A DNA stretch of 64,000 nt from Roseiarcus sp963794655 (lineage in GTDB: Bacteria > Pseudomonadota > Alphaproteobacteria > Rhizobiales > Beijerinckiaceae). The position numbers were made by a program, and so were the translations under genes. The stretch covers positions 124,001 through 188,000 of the forward strand of contig CAWCEV010000006.1 of assembly GCA_963794655.1 (NCBI GenBank), read 5' to 3'. The notes below the pieces were generated by a model, which saw only the letters and a list, made by a program, of their open reading frames with translations, made no database searches and was not told the origin of the DNA. Position 1 is the stretch's first letter. Each line of letters starts with the position of its first letter. Positions 24,750-33,735 of this stretch are shown here, piece after piece.

Positions 24750-27317
24750 TTGCGGGGGTTCGGCGGGGCGCAGCGCCCCGGAATCGGCGGGCGAACGCGA
24801 AGGTCTGACCGCGCGCGCACGGTCAGACCGGCGGCGGGCCTCGCGCTTTACCTGCTTGCGGGCTCGCTGGCCTGCGCCCAGGACGTTTCGCAGCCCATCG
24901 ACGCGCCGGTCCAGCTCGCGTTCGACATGGCGTCCGCGCAGGCCAACGGCGCCGGCCTTGCCATCCTGTCGTTGATGCTGCTCGCGACCATAACCGCAGT
25001 CCTTCACCTGATCGGGCGCAGGATCTGGACACGCCGCGTCCGCGAGCTCGAGGCCGAACTCGCCCGGACCAACGCCAAGCTCGATCGCGCGTCGCTGATG
25101 CTGCGCAGCGAAACGCAGATCCTCATTTCCTGGGAGCGCCCGGACGCGGAACCCACGATCGAGGGCGATTTCGCGCTGATCGCCGATTCGCCGCTGCCGT
25201 CGCGGGTGCTCGGATTCGGCGCCTGGCTGGAGCCGGCCGAAGCCGCCAGGATCGGGGAGGCGACGCAGCAACTCCTGACCCGCGGCGAAGCTTTCGCCGC
25301 CGCCGTGATCAGCCTGCGCGGACGCCATCTGGAGCTCGACGGGCGCCCGGTCAACGGCAGCGCCGTCATGCGGATCCGCGACGTGTCCGGCGAACGGCTG
25401 CAACTGGCGAAGCTGCGCGATCAATTCGCTGAAGCCGAGGGCGCCCTCGACGGGCTCCGCCGCGCGCTCGTAGCCGCAGACATGCCGGCATGGACGCGCG
25501 ACGCCACCGGCCGGATTGCCTGGTGCAATATTCCCTATGCCCACGCTGTCGACGCGCCCGACGACCAGGCGGCGATCGAAAAGGGCGGCGAATTGTTCGA
25601 TCCCGCGGTGCGTCGTGAGGCCGCGGCGGCGGTCAAGGAGACCGGCGGTTGGAGCCGCCGGGCGTCGGCCGTCGTCGGCGGCGAGCGCCGGACCTTCGAC
25701 GCGGTCGAGGCGCGCACGGCGGTCGGCTCCGCCGGCTTCGCCCGCGACATTTCCGAGATCGCTGCGCTACGAGCCGAGATGGAGCGCAATGAGGACGACT
25801 ACTCGCGCATGATCGACCGCCTGTCGACCGCGGTTGCGATCTTCGACAAGACGAAGCGGCTGACCTTCTACAACGCCGCCTACCGGCAGATTTGGCCGCT
25901 CGAACCCGCCTTCCTCGATCAGAGGCCGACCGACGGCGAAATCCTCAATTCGCTGCGCGCCAAGCGGCAGTTGCCGGAGCAGGTCGACTTTCCGGCCTGG
26001 AAGGCGCAGCAGCTGAACGCCTACCGCGCGATCGAGCCAAGCGAGACCGTCTGGCACCTGCCGGACGGCAGGGCGTTGCGCGTTGTCACCAACCCCAATC
26101 CGAAGGGCGGCGTCACCTATCTCTACGACGACGCGACACAGAGCTATGCGCTCGCCTCGCAGGTCAATACGCTCACCCACGTGCAGGGCGAAACGCTCGA
26201 CGTGCTCAAGGAAGGAGTGGCGGCGTTCGGCGCCGATGGGCGCATGAAGCTGTTCAATCCGGCTTTCGCCGAGCTCTGGCGAATCAACCCGGCCGTGTTG
26301 CGTGCCCGTCCGCATATCGACGAGATCGCACGCGCCTGCAAGCCGCTATGCCGCAAGCCCGAGCTGTTCGACGATCTGACAGCGATGATCGTCGATCTTC
26401 CCGATCATCGCGAAAGCCGGACGGCGCGGATTGAGCGAGCCGACGGGCTGATCCTTGATTGCGCCGCGCTGCCTCTGCCCGACGGCGCGACGCTGATGAC
26501 CTCGCTCGACGTGACCGCCGGCGTCAATGTCGAGCGCGCGCTCACCGAGCGCAATCAGGCGCTACTCGACGCCGAACGGGTGCGGAACGATTTCGTCAAC
26601 CACGTCTCCTATGAACTGCGTACGCCGCTGACCAACATCATCGGCTTCACCCAGCTTCTGGCGGGGGGCGGCGTTGGCCCGCTCAATCCCAAACAGCTCG
26701 AATACGCCGGCTTCATCACCGATTCGTCATCGGCGCTGCTCGCGATCATCGACGACATTCTCGATCTCGCGTCGATCGACGCCGGAGCGCTCGAGCTCAA
26801 GCTTGAGGATGTCGACGTGGCCGAGGCGATGAAGGCGGCGGCGGCAGGGGTCCAGGACCGGCTGAGCGAAGCGGCGATCGAATTGCGCATCGTCATGACC
26901 GACGGCGTCGGGTCGCTCACTGCCGACGGCCGGCGGGTGCGCCAGGTTCTGTTCAACCTCCTCTCCAACGCCATCAACTATTCGGAGGCGGGACAGACCG
27001 TCACGCTCGCAGCGATGCGGCGCGGTTCGGAGATCGTGTTCAAGGTCAGCGATCGGGGACGCGGAATTCCGCCCGAGGTGATCGATCGCGTGTTCGATCG
27101 GTTCGAGACCTTTCCCAACGGCTCCCGTCATCGCGGCCCCGGACTTGGGCTTTCGATGGTGAGGGAGATGGTGGAGTTGCACCAGGGGCGGGTGCTGATC
27201 GACACCGCCCCCAAGGAAGGCACGACCGTCACCTGCATCTTCCCCGTGGACGCGACGGCGGCTCCGGCGCCAACGCCGCAACCGGCGGCGCCCTCCAAGC
27301 GGCAATCGGCGCAGTAG
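24750..27317 (+). CDS. divL: DivL-type sensor kinase homologue with tyrosine in the H-box
   Basis: 855 residues: a signal/anchor region (GLALYLLAGSLACAQ), a transmembrane helix near 72-95, coiled-coil linker, PAS-like repeats (about 130-590), DHp and HATPase_c domains. The DHp motif reads FVNHVSYELRTPL: Tyr621 stands where a histidine kinase has His, as in Caulobacter DivL. The ATPase end is intact (LFNLLSNAINYSEAG, DRGRGIPPEVIDRVFDRFE, GPGLGLSMVREMVEL). In Caulobacter DivL acts on the CckA-ChpT-CtrA pathway. TTG start at 24750 is preceded by GAGGAGG at 24736-24742. The tsaE-amgK-murU order downstream matches divL loci of related bacteria as I recall them. Confidence 0.88.
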   Translation: MRGFGGAQRPGIGGRTRRSDRARTVRPAAGLALYLLAGSLACAQDVSQPIDAPVQLAFDMASAQANGAGLAILSLMLLATITAVLHLIGRRIWTRRVRELEAELARTNAKLDRASLMLRSETQILISWERPDAEPTIEGDFALIADSPLPSRVLGFGAWLEPAEAARIGEATQQLLTRGEAFAAAVISLRGRHLELDGRPVNGSAVMRIRDVSGERLQLAKLRDQFAEAEGALDGLRRALVAADMPAWTRDATGRIAWCNIPYAHAVDAPDDQAAIEKGGELFDPAVRREAAAAVKETGGWSRRASAVVGGERRTFDAVEARTAVGSAGFARDISEIAALRAEMERNEDDYSRMIDRLSTAVAIFDKTKRLTFYNAAYRQIWPLEPAFLDQRPTDGEILNSLRAKRQLPEQVDFPAWKAQQLNAYRAIEPSETVWHLPDGRALRVVTNPNPKGGVTYLYDDATQSYALASQVNTLTHVQGETLDVLKEGVAAFGADGRMKLFNPAFAELWRINPAVLRARPHIDEIARACKPLCRKPELFDDLTAMIVDLPDHRESRTARIERADGLILDCAALPLPDGATLMTSLDVTAGVNVERALTERNQALLDAERVRNDFVNHVSYELRTPLTNIIGFTQLLAGGGVGPLNPKQLEYAGFITDSSSALLAIIDDILDLASIDAGALELKLEDVDVAEAMKAAAAGVQDRLSEAAIELRIVMTDGVGSLTADGRRVRQVLFNLLSNAINYSEAGQTVTLAAMRRGSEIVFKVSDRGRGIPPEVIDRVFDRFETFPNGSRHRGPGLGLSMVREMVELHQGRVLIDTAPKEGTTVTCIFPVDATAAPAPTPQPAAPSKRQSAQ

Positions 27318-27323
27318 CAAGGC

Positions 27324-28889
27324 ATGACCGATCGCGCCGACGGGACGGAGGGAGCCGATGCTTGGAGCCTCGAGGCGCCGGACGAGGCCGCGATGCTCGA
27401 AATCGCCGCCGCCCAGGCCGCATGGCTCGAGCCCGGCGACTTCATCGGCCTGACCGGCGATCTCGGGGCGGGCAAGACGACCTTCGCCCGGGGTCTGATC
27501 CGTGCGCTGACCGGGGTGCGCGATCTCGAAGCGCCGAGCCCGACCTTCACCCTGATGCAGGTCTATGACGCGCCGCGGGGACAGGTCGTCCACGCCGATT
27601 TCTACCGGCTCCGCGGCCCTCGCGAACTCGACAATCTCGGCTGGGAGGAGGCTGTCGCCGATGCGATCACGATCGTCGAATGGCCGGAGCGGATCTCCGA
27701 GGCGCTGCCCCCCGACCGGCTCGATGTCGAGATCCGTTTCGACCCCGCGCGAGGCCCCGACTATCGCCGGCTCACATTGCGCGGGAAGGGCGCCATCGGC
27801 CGCCGGCTGACGCTGGCCCTCGGGATTGCGCGGCTCTTGAAGCGCGCGGGCTGGACCGGCGCGAGGCGCGAGTTCCTCCAGGGGGACGCCTCCATTCGCG
27901 CCTACGAGCGCCTCACACGATACACCGGCGCGACCGCGATCCTCATGATTTCGCCGCCCCGGCGCGACGGGCCGATCCTGCGCTACGGGAAGCCATATGC
28001 CGCGATCGCCAAGCTGTCGCCGGACATCCGCGCTTTCGTCGCCATGGCGGACGGTCTTCGCGCCCAGGGCTACTCGACGCCCGCCCTCATCGCCCACAGC
28101 GTCGAGGAAGGCCTGGCGCTGATCGAGGATTTCGGCGCATCAACCGTCGCCGACGGCGGCGTTCCCGACAGCGCGCGCTATGCGGAAGCGGTTGCGCTTC
28201 TCGTCGATCTTCACGTTCGCCAGTTGCCGGAGAGCCTGCCGGTTGGCGACGACACCTACACGCTGCCGGTCTATGATATCGAAGCGATGCTGGTCGAGGT
28301 CGAGCTCGCGCTCGACTGGTATGCGCCGGCGGTCGTGCGGGCGGCGCCGCCGACCGGCGCGCGGATGCAGTTCCTGGCGATCTGGCGCGAGCTTCTCGGG
28401 CCTATCCTCGCTCAGCCGACCACCTGGACGCTGCGCGACTTTCACTCGCCGAACCTCCACTGGCTGGCCGAGCGGCAGGGGCTGAAGCGGATCGGGCTCA
28501 TCGACTTTCAGGACGCGGTGCTCGGCCCGCCGGCCTATGATGTCGCTTCGCTGCTGCAGGATGCGCGCGTCGACGTGCCCGAGGATCTCGAGATGCGGCT
28601 CGCCGCCCTCTATATCCGGCGCAGGACGGCCGCCGACCCCGCCTTCGATTCCGAAGGCTTCGCCGCGGCCTATGCGGCGATGGGCGCGCAGCGGGCGACC
28701 AAGATCCTCGGCATCTTCGCCCGGCTCGACAAGCGGGACGGCAAGCCCGAGTACCTGCGCCACCTGCCGCGGGTCGAGCGCTACCTCGCCCGCAACCTGG
28801 CCCATCCGTTGCTTCGGCCGCTTCTGCTCTGGTATCAGAACCATCTGCCGCGGGCGCTCGGAGAGCCGCCCGCCAAATCCGAACCTTGA
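27324..28889 (+). CDS. TsaE-AmgK fusion: tRNA t6A-modification ATPase / sugar kinase
   Basis: 521 residues. Residues about 1-155 are TsaE, the ATPase of the TsaBDE complex making t6A37 in tRNAs: GLTGDLGAGKTTFARGLIR (Walker A), SPTFTLMQVY and VHADFYRL. Residues about 175-510 are an aminoglycoside-phosphotransferase-like kinase of the AmgK type (DFHSPNLHW catalytic loop, IDFQDAVLGPPAYD metal loop), which phosphorylates MurNAc/GlcNAc at C1 in peptidoglycan recycling. It starts seven bases after divL. murU, the partner of AmgK, comes next, so the kinase assignment is well supported by context. Confidence 0.93.
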   Translation: MTDRADGTEGADAWSLEAPDEAAMLEIAAAQAAWLEPGDFIGLTGDLGAGKTTFARGLIRALTGVRDLEAPSPTFTLMQVYDAPRGQVVHADFYRLRGPRELDNLGWEEAVADAITIVEWPERISEALPPDRLDVEIRFDPARGPDYRRLTLRGKGAIGRRLTLALGIARLLKRAGWTGARREFLQGDASIRAYERLTRYTGATAILMISPPRRDGPILRYGKPYAAIAKLSPDIRAFVAMADGLRAQGYSTPALIAHSVEEGLALIEDFGASTVADGGVPDSARYAEAVALLVDLHVRQLPESLPVGDDTYTLPVYDIEAMLVEVELALDWYAPAVVRAAPPTGARMQFLAIWRELLGPILAQPTTWTLRDFHSPNLHWLAERQGLKRIGLIDFQDAVLGPPAYDVASLLQDARVDVPEDLEMRLAALYIRRRTAADPAFDSEGFAAAYAAMGAQRATKILGIFARLDKRDGKPEYLRHLPRVERYLARNLAHPLLRPLLLWYQNHLPRALGEPPAKSEP

Positions 28890-28915
28890 CGTCAGGATCG
28901 CTTGAGGACCCGCCG

Positions 28916-29641
28916 ATGAGCCCGCCGGTTCCCAAGACGGCCATGGTGTTCGCCGCCGGCCTCGGGACGCGGATGCGGCCGATCACCGAAACCGTGCCGA
29001 AGCCCCTGGTCCAGGTCGGCGGCCGGGCGCTGATCGACTACTCGCTTGACCGCCTGGCGGAGAACGGCGTCGAGCGCGCGATCGTCAATGTCCATTGGCT
29101 CGCCGATCAGATCGAGGCGCATCTCGCGAAGCGGCGGGCGCCGAAGATCATCATCTCCGACGAGCGCGCAAAGCTTCTCGACCAGGGCGGCGGGATCAAG
29201 CGCGTCCTGCCGCTGATCGGCGCCGATCCCTTCCTCATCTGCAACACCGACGCGTTCTGGATCGAAGGTCCGCGCTCGAACATCGCCCGCCTAGCGCGGG
29301 CATTTGATCCCGCCAAGATGGATATCCTGCTCCTGGTCGCGGCGAGCGCCGGCGCGGTCGGGGTCGACTGGCCCGGCGACTTCACGATGGATCACGAGGG
29401 ACGGCTCGAGCCGCGCGATCCGCGCCATGTCGCGCCGTTCGTCTATACCGGTGTCGGGATCGTCAAGCCTGAGCTCTTCGCCAACGAGACCGCGGAGGTC
29501 TTTCGCCTCGCGCCGTTCTTTCACGCCGCGGCGGCCGAGGGCCGGCTACGTGGGGTCCGCCTCGACGGCCTTTGGGTTCATGTCGGGCGGCCTGACAGCA
29601 TCGCGCAGGCCGAGACGGCGATCGACAGGTCGATACTTTAA
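28916..29641 (+). CDS. murU: MurNAc-1-phosphate uridylyltransferase-like nucleotidyltransferase
   Basis: 241 residues. Nucleotidyltransferase signature MVFAAGLGTRMRPITETVPKP, LVQVGGRALIDYSL and FLICNTDAFW. With AmgK it converts recycled MurNAc to UDP-MurNAc without de novo synthesis. ATG 28916 follows a GAGG; an earlier in-frame TTG at 28886 overlaps the previous gene by four bases and is a less likely start. In relatives addB and addA usually follow; they are not here. Confidence 0.9.
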   Translation: MSPPVPKTAMVFAAGLGTRMRPITETVPKPLVQVGGRALIDYSLDRLAENGVERAIVNVHWLADQIEAHLAKRRAPKIIISDERAKLLDQGGGIKRVLPLIGADPFLICNTDAFWIEGPRSNIARLARAFDPAKMDILLLVAASAGAVGVDWPGDFTMDHEGRLEPRDPRHVAPFVYTGVGIVKPELFANETAEVFRLAPFFHAAAAEGRLRGVRLDGLWVHVGRPDSIAQAETAIDRSIL

Positions 29642-29692
29642 GGCGCTGCGCCGTTCGGCGGGGCGCCGTTCCGGCTCGCGAATCGAATGATT

Positions 29693-30172
29693 TCAGTCGG
29701 TTTCGGCGCCAATCGGTTCCGCGGCGACGTCCAGCGGTTGGAGTGCGATCGGGGTTGCGGACGGGGGCGGAAGAAGCGCCTGTCGCGGCGGCGGCGCGGG
29801 CTCAACGGCGAAGCCGTGATAGCGGTCGAGTTCGCGGACAATTTTCACCACCCGATCGACCGCCTCGAGGTTCTGCGCCGACATCGCGCCATAGGAGACC
29901 ATGAGCGCCTCGTTGAGGCGGCTCACCTGAAGCGCCAGAAATTCCGACGGCGGCGCCGGGGCGCGGCGGGCGAGGATGGCGCGGATCGACTTGCGCATGG
30001 CGGGCTCGCTGACGCCGTTGCGGTCGGCGATCTCGGCGACGGACACGCCCCGGTTCAGGAGGTCGACAATCGCGGCCTCACGCTCGGCCTTTCGCTGTCG
30101 CGCCGCCCTTCGCGCTGAGACTGAACGGTCGCGGGGTGGGGCGGGCAGGGCGGGTTCGGAAGGCTTGGACAA
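29693..30172 (-). CDS. Helix-turn-helix protein of unknown function, SOS box upstream
   Basis: 159 residues. A basic helix-turn-helix region near the N-terminus (REAAIVDLLNRGVSVAEIAD, then RNGVSEPAMRKSIRAIL) is followed by an alpha-helical segment (LALQVSRLNEALMVSYGAMS) and a Pro/Ala-rich tail. The arrangement recalls small phage terminase subunits or resolvase-like HTH proteins, but no family can be named. TTG 30172 has GGAG about eight bases upstream; a TTG at 30205 would lie inside the SOS box and is less likely. GTTC-N7-GTTC sits 28-42 bases upstream, so induction by DNA damage is predicted. Confidence 0.75.
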   Translation of the reverse strand: MSKPSEPALPAPPRDRSVSARRAARQRKAEREAAIVDLLNRGVSVAEIADRNGVSEPAMRKSIRAILARRAPAPPSEFLALQVSRLNEALMVSYGAMSAQNLEAVDRVVKIVRELDRYHGFAVEPAPPPRQALLPPPSATPIALQPLDVAAEPIGAETD

Positions 30173-30199
30173 GGCGGTGGTCTCCAGTTTGACGATGGA

Positions 30200-30214
30200 G
30201 AACAAACATAGAAC
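30200..30214 (-). promoter_or_regulatory. Alphaproteobacterial LexA (SOS) box
   Basis: Read on the minus strand the site is GTTCTATGTTTGTTC, an exact GTTC-N7-GTTC direct repeat, the consensus LexA site of alphaproteobacteria. A third GAAC (plus strand) at 30223-30226 follows with spacing of eight. It lies just upstream of the HTH gene start at 30172. Confidence 0.65.
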
Positions 30215-30290
30215 ATCGTCGCGAACTTGGCAAGAAATTGTCAGTTTTTCTCAGGCGCAGGGGATGCAGGGAGCGCTGTTCCCTCTCGTG

Positions 30291-30308
30291 TCACAACCTG
30301 TGTTGTGA
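30291..30308. promoter_or_regulatory. Dyad upstream of the MNT/HEPN pair
   Basis: TCACAAC (30291-30297) and GTTGTGA (30302-30308) are perfect inverted arms with four bases between. It lies 57 bases before the MNT start. A second small palindrome ATAACGTTAT (30357-30366) overlaps the start codon. Either could be an operator for the pair. Confidence 0.4.
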
Positions 30309-30364
30309 GGGAGAGGCTTGGTTTGCCGTCGAAACCGGACGGTTTTGGTGGTACAAATAACGTT

Positions 30365-30661
30365 ATGAAACGCGAGGAGATCATCGAGAGGTTGAAGGAA
30401 AGCGAGGCTGACTTGCGGGCGCATGGCGTCACGCATGCCGCCTTGTTCGGCTCCGTCGCGCGTGGCGAGCAGCGACCCGATAGCGACATCGACATTCTCG
30501 TCGATCTCGACCCTGCCATTGTGGCCACGATGTTCGACTATGCCGGGGTCAAGGCGTATGTCGCCAGCCTGTTCCAAGGTTCCGTTGACGTGATCGACAG
30601 GGAAGCCTTGAAGCCTCGTGTCCGACCTTGGGCGACCGCCGACGCGATCTATGCTTTCTGA
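30365..30661 (+). CDS. MNT-type nucleotidyltransferase antitoxin (MntA-like)
   Basis: 98 residues with the minimal nucleotidyltransferase motif GSVARGEQRPDSDIDILV (GSxxxG and DxD). In MntA-HepT pairs this protein neutralises the HEPN toxin by adding AMP residues to a tyrosine next to its active-site His. ATG 30365 begins the conserved MKREEII segment; an upstream in-frame extension to 30227 crosses the regulatory region and was rejected. It overlaps the HEPN gene by eleven bases. Confidence 0.92.
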   Translation: MKREEIIERLKESEADLRAHGVTHAALFGSVARGEQRPDSDIDILVDLDPAIVATMFDYAGVKAYVASLFQGSVDVIDREALKPRVRPWATADAIYAF

Positions 30662-30989
30662 CGCTGAACGCGACGCGCTCGAGGACATACGCGACAACAT
30701 TGCCCGTGCGATGCGGTTTATTGACGGCTTCGACCTCGACGGTTTCCTTGCTGACGACAAGACATTTTACGCCGCGACGCGCTGCCTTGAAATTATCTCG
30801 GAGGCGTCGCGTCGACTGCCGTCCACTTTCAAGGACCGGTTTCCGAACATCCCGTGGAAGGACGTGGCCGGTTCAGGGAGCATCTACCGCCACAACTACG
30901 AGGACGTTCAGGAGCGGCGAATCTGGAAGACGATTCACGAAGCCCTGCCCGCGCTCCGCGCTGTTGTAGAAGCCGAGTTGCGCGTGTGA
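30651..30989 (+). CDS. HEPN-domain toxin (HepT-like, DUF86)
   Basis: 112 residues, all-helical. HEPN RNases normally carry R-x4-6-H-x-Y. Here the segment is GSGSIYRHNYEDV: HxY is kept (His and the AMPylatable Tyr), but Arg is next to His rather than four to six residues before it. I recall this YRHxY layout from a DUF86 subgroup, so it may still be active. ATG 30651 lies inside the MNT gene, giving strong coupling. Confidence 0.88.
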   Translation: MLSDAERDALEDIRDNIARAMRFIDGFDLDGFLADDKTFYAATRCLEIISEASRRLPSTFKDRFPNIPWKDVAGSGSIYRHNYEDVQERRIWKTIHEALPALRAVVEAELRV

Positions 30990-31306
30990 TACCCGCCGGG
31001 TCCGATCAACACGCCGGGCTCGGCGCGTCATTAAAAAACCGACGCGTAACGAGGTAGCTGTTGGCCGAAAGCAGTTGGCCCACAGAACGGACCGGCGGAT
31101 GGCTCCTTAGCCCGGCCATGACGGACGGAGCCCGAGAACGGATCGGCGAAGACGCCGAGCGACAGGTACCGCCACAAGAGCCGAAATTTTACGCCGCGGA
31201 GAGCGTGTCGATCCGGGCCGGCCCGATTTCCAAAAACCTTCGAACTGCCCTATTGCCTCCGGCTCATGAGCCCGGCCGCACGCCGGCCTTGCGGGGATCG
31301 TTGCCT
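30990..31306. other. Intergenic region upstream of murC
   Basis: 317 bases without a convincing gene. An in-frame extension of murC runs back to 31061 but has no similarity to MurC. A short inverted repeat CGCGTC/GACGCG (31024-31046) encloses an A-rich loop after the HEPN gene; it may end the toxin transcript. Nothing else is recognised. Confidence 0.5.
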
Positions 31307-32716
31307 ATGAAGCTGCCGGACCAGATCGGCCCCATCCACTTCGTCGGCATCGGCGGCATCGGCATGTCCGGCATTGCGGAAGTGCTCATCAACCTCGGCC
31401 ACACGGTGCAAGGCTCGGACCTCAGCGAAAACGCCAACGTCAAGCGCCTGCGCGAGAAGGGCGCGACTGTCGCCATCGGCCACGACAAGGCGAACCTCGG
31501 CCAGGCCGCGGTGGTCGTCGTTTCCTCGGCCGTCAAGCGCGACAATCCCGAGGTCGTCGCGGCGCGCGCCAAGCGCATTCCCGTCGTTCGCCGCGCCGAG
31601 ATGCTGGCCGAACTAATGCGGCTCAAGCAATGCGTGGCCGTCTCCGGAACCCACGGCAAGACGACGACGACCGCGCTCGTCGCGACTTTGCTCGAGGCGG
31701 CGGGACTCGATCCGACAGTCATCAACGGAGGGATCATCAACGCCTATGGCGCCAACGCCCGGCTCGGCGCCGGCGACTGGATGGTGGTCGAGGCCGACGA
31801 AAGCGACGGCACCTTCCTCAAGCTGCCTGCCGACATCGCGGTCGTGACCAACATCGACCCCGAGCACCTCGACCATTTCAAGACCTTCGACGCGATCAAG
31901 GACGCCTTTCTCGCGCTGGTCGAGAACCTGCCGTTCTACGGCTTCGCCGTCATGTGCCTCGATCATCCGACCGTGCAGGAGCTGGTCGGCCGCATCGAGG
32001 ACCGCCGCGTCCTGACCTATGGCGAGAATCCGCAGGCCGACGCGCGCCTGCTCGACGTCAACCTAGCCGGCGGCCTCACCCGGTTTTCGGTCCTGATCCG
32101 GGAGCGGGCGACCGGCCGCGCGACCTTCATCGACGACCTCGCGCTCCCGATGCCCGGCCGGCACAACGCGCTCAATGCGACCGCAGCGATCACCGTCGCC
32201 CACGCGCTCGGCGCCTCGATCGACGTTATCCGCAAGGCGATCGGCAGTTTCGGCGGCGTGGGGCGGCGTTTCACCCGCACCGGGACATGGAACGGCGTCG
32301 CCATCTTCGACGACTACGGCCATCATCCGGTCGAGATCGCGGCGGTCCTGAAAGCCGCGCGGGCGGCGACCGAGGGCAAGGTCATCGCGGTCGTGCAGCC
32401 GCATCGGTTCACGCGCCTCGCCTCCCTGTTCGACGCCTTCGCCACCTGCTTCAACGACGCCGACAGCGTGATCGTGGCCGACGTCTATCCCGCCGGCGAG
32501 CCGCCGATCGAGGGCGTCGACAACAAGGCGCTGGTGACCGCGATCGCTGCCCACGGCCATCGCCATGCGCTTCTCCTGCCCTCGCCCGAGAAACTGGCGG
32601 GCATGGTGCGTTCGCTTGCGAGGCCCGGCGACTATGTGGTCTGCCTGGGCGCGGGATCGATCACCCAATGGGCCTATGCGCTGCCCGCCGAGCTCGCGGC
32701 GCTCGACACGGCCTGA
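31307..32716 (+). CDS. murC: UDP-N-acetylmuramate-L-alanine ligase
   Basis: 469 residues, normal length. Adds L-alanine to UDP-MurNAc in the cytoplasm, the first peptide step of peptidoglycan synthesis. IHFVGIGGIGMSGIAEVL is the N-terminal Rossmann loop, VSGTHGKTTTTALV the ATP loop, and FDDYGHHPVEIAA a catalytic-domain signature. murB follows after 16 bases. murG, which usually comes directly before murC, is not in the window upstream; the MNT/HEPN patch takes its place. Confidence 0.97.
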   Translation: MKLPDQIGPIHFVGIGGIGMSGIAEVLINLGHTVQGSDLSENANVKRLREKGATVAIGHDKANLGQAAVVVVSSAVKRDNPEVVAARAKRIPVVRRAEMLAELMRLKQCVAVSGTHGKTTTTALVATLLEAAGLDPTVINGGIINAYGANARLGAGDWMVVEADESDGTFLKLPADIAVVTNIDPEHLDHFKTFDAIKDAFLALVENLPFYGFAVMCLDHPTVQELVGRIEDRRVLTYGENPQADARLLDVNLAGGLTRFSVLIRERATGRATFIDDLALPMPGRHNALNATAAITVAHALGASIDVIRKAIGSFGGVGRRFTRTGTWNGVAIFDDYGHHPVEIAAVLKAARAATEGKVIAVVQPHRFTRLASLFDAFATCFNDADSVIVADVYPAGEPPIEGVDNKALVTAIAAHGHRHALLLPSPEKLAGMVRSLARPGDYVVCLGAGSITQWAYALPAELAALDTA

Positions 32717-32732
32717 AGCGACGCTGGGCGCG

Positions 32733-33683
32733 ATGAGCTTTCCTGACCTTGTCGAGGAATTGAAGGCCGCGGCGCCTATGCTGCGCGGGCGCCTCGTCGC
32801 TAACGCGCCGATCGCCGAGGCCACCTGGTTTCGCGTCGGCGGCCCGGCGCAGGTCCTGTTCTCTCCGGCCGATGAGGACGATCTCGCCTATCTCTTGGCC
32901 GCGCTGCCACGCGAGACGCCGGTTACCGTGATCGGTCTCGGCTCGAACCTCATCCTGCGCGACGGCGGCGTCGAGGGCGTCGTCATCCGGCTCGGCGGCA
33001 GGGCGTTCGGCGCGGTCGAGGTCCGGGACGGGTCGCGCATCGCCGCGGGGGCGGCGGCGCCGGACCAGTTCGTCGCCAAGGCCGCGGCGGCGGCGGGCGT
33101 GGACGGCCTCGCGTTCCTGCGTGGGGTGCCTGGCTCGATCGGCGGAGCGCTGAGGATGAACGCCGGGGCTCATGGCGGCGAGGTCAAGGACGTCCTGATC
33201 GAAGCGCGCGGTGTCGACCGGACCGGCGCGAGGCGCACGTTCTCTTGCGCCGAGATGGGCTTCTCCTACCGTCACAGCTCGGCGCCCGAGGACATCATTT
33301 TCACCGCGGCGCTCTTTCAGGGCCGCCCCGGCGACCCGGAGGTGATCGAAGCCGAGATGAAGCGCATCACCCGGGCGCGGGAAGCCTCGCAGCCGATCCG
33401 CGAGAAGACCGGCGGCTCGACGTTCCAGAACCCGCCGGGAGCGAAGGCGTGGGAGCTGATCGACAAGGCCGGCTGCCGCGGCCTCACCCTCGGCGACGCC
33501 GAAGTCTCGACCATGCACTGCAACTTTCTCATCAATCGCGGCCAGGCCCGCGCCGCCGATCTCGAAGCGCTCGGCGAGGAGGTGAGGCGCCGGGTGATCG
33601 AGACGAGCGGGGTTCAGCTCGAGTGGGAAATCAGGCGGATCGGGCAGGGGCCTGGGTCCGGGGGCGAAGCGCACTCGGCTTGA
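32733..33683 (+). CDS. murB: UDP-N-acetylenolpyruvoylglucosamine reductase
   Basis: 316 residues. FAD enzyme reducing UDP-GlcNAc-enolpyruvate to UDP-MurNAc with NADPH. Signatures: TWFRVGGPAQVLF, VIGLGSNLILRDGG, LRGVPGSIGGALRMNAGAHG and the catalytic Ser in KTGGSTFQNPPG. Start ATG 32733 lies 16 bases after murC; a longer overlapping in-frame start is ignored. ddl, which commonly comes next in this cluster, is missing. Confidence 0.97.
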   Translation: MSFPDLVEELKAAAPMLRGRLVANAPIAEATWFRVGGPAQVLFSPADEDDLAYLLAALPRETPVTVIGLGSNLILRDGGVEGVVIRLGGRAFGAVEVRDGSRIAAGAAAPDQFVAKAAAAAGVDGLAFLRGVPGSIGGALRMNAGAHGGEVKDVLIEARGVDRTGARRTFSCAEMGFSYRHSSAPEDIIFTAALFQGRPGDPEVIEAEMKRITRAREASQPIREKTGGSTFQNPPGAKAWELIDKAGCRGLTLGDAEVSTMHCNFLINRGQARAADLEALGEEVRRRVIETSGVQLEWEIRRIGQGPGSGGEAHSA

Positions 33684-33735
33684 CCGTTTCGGCCGAGCAG
33701 GTCCCCCCGCGAGCGCCGCGGTTACCCAGCTCCTC

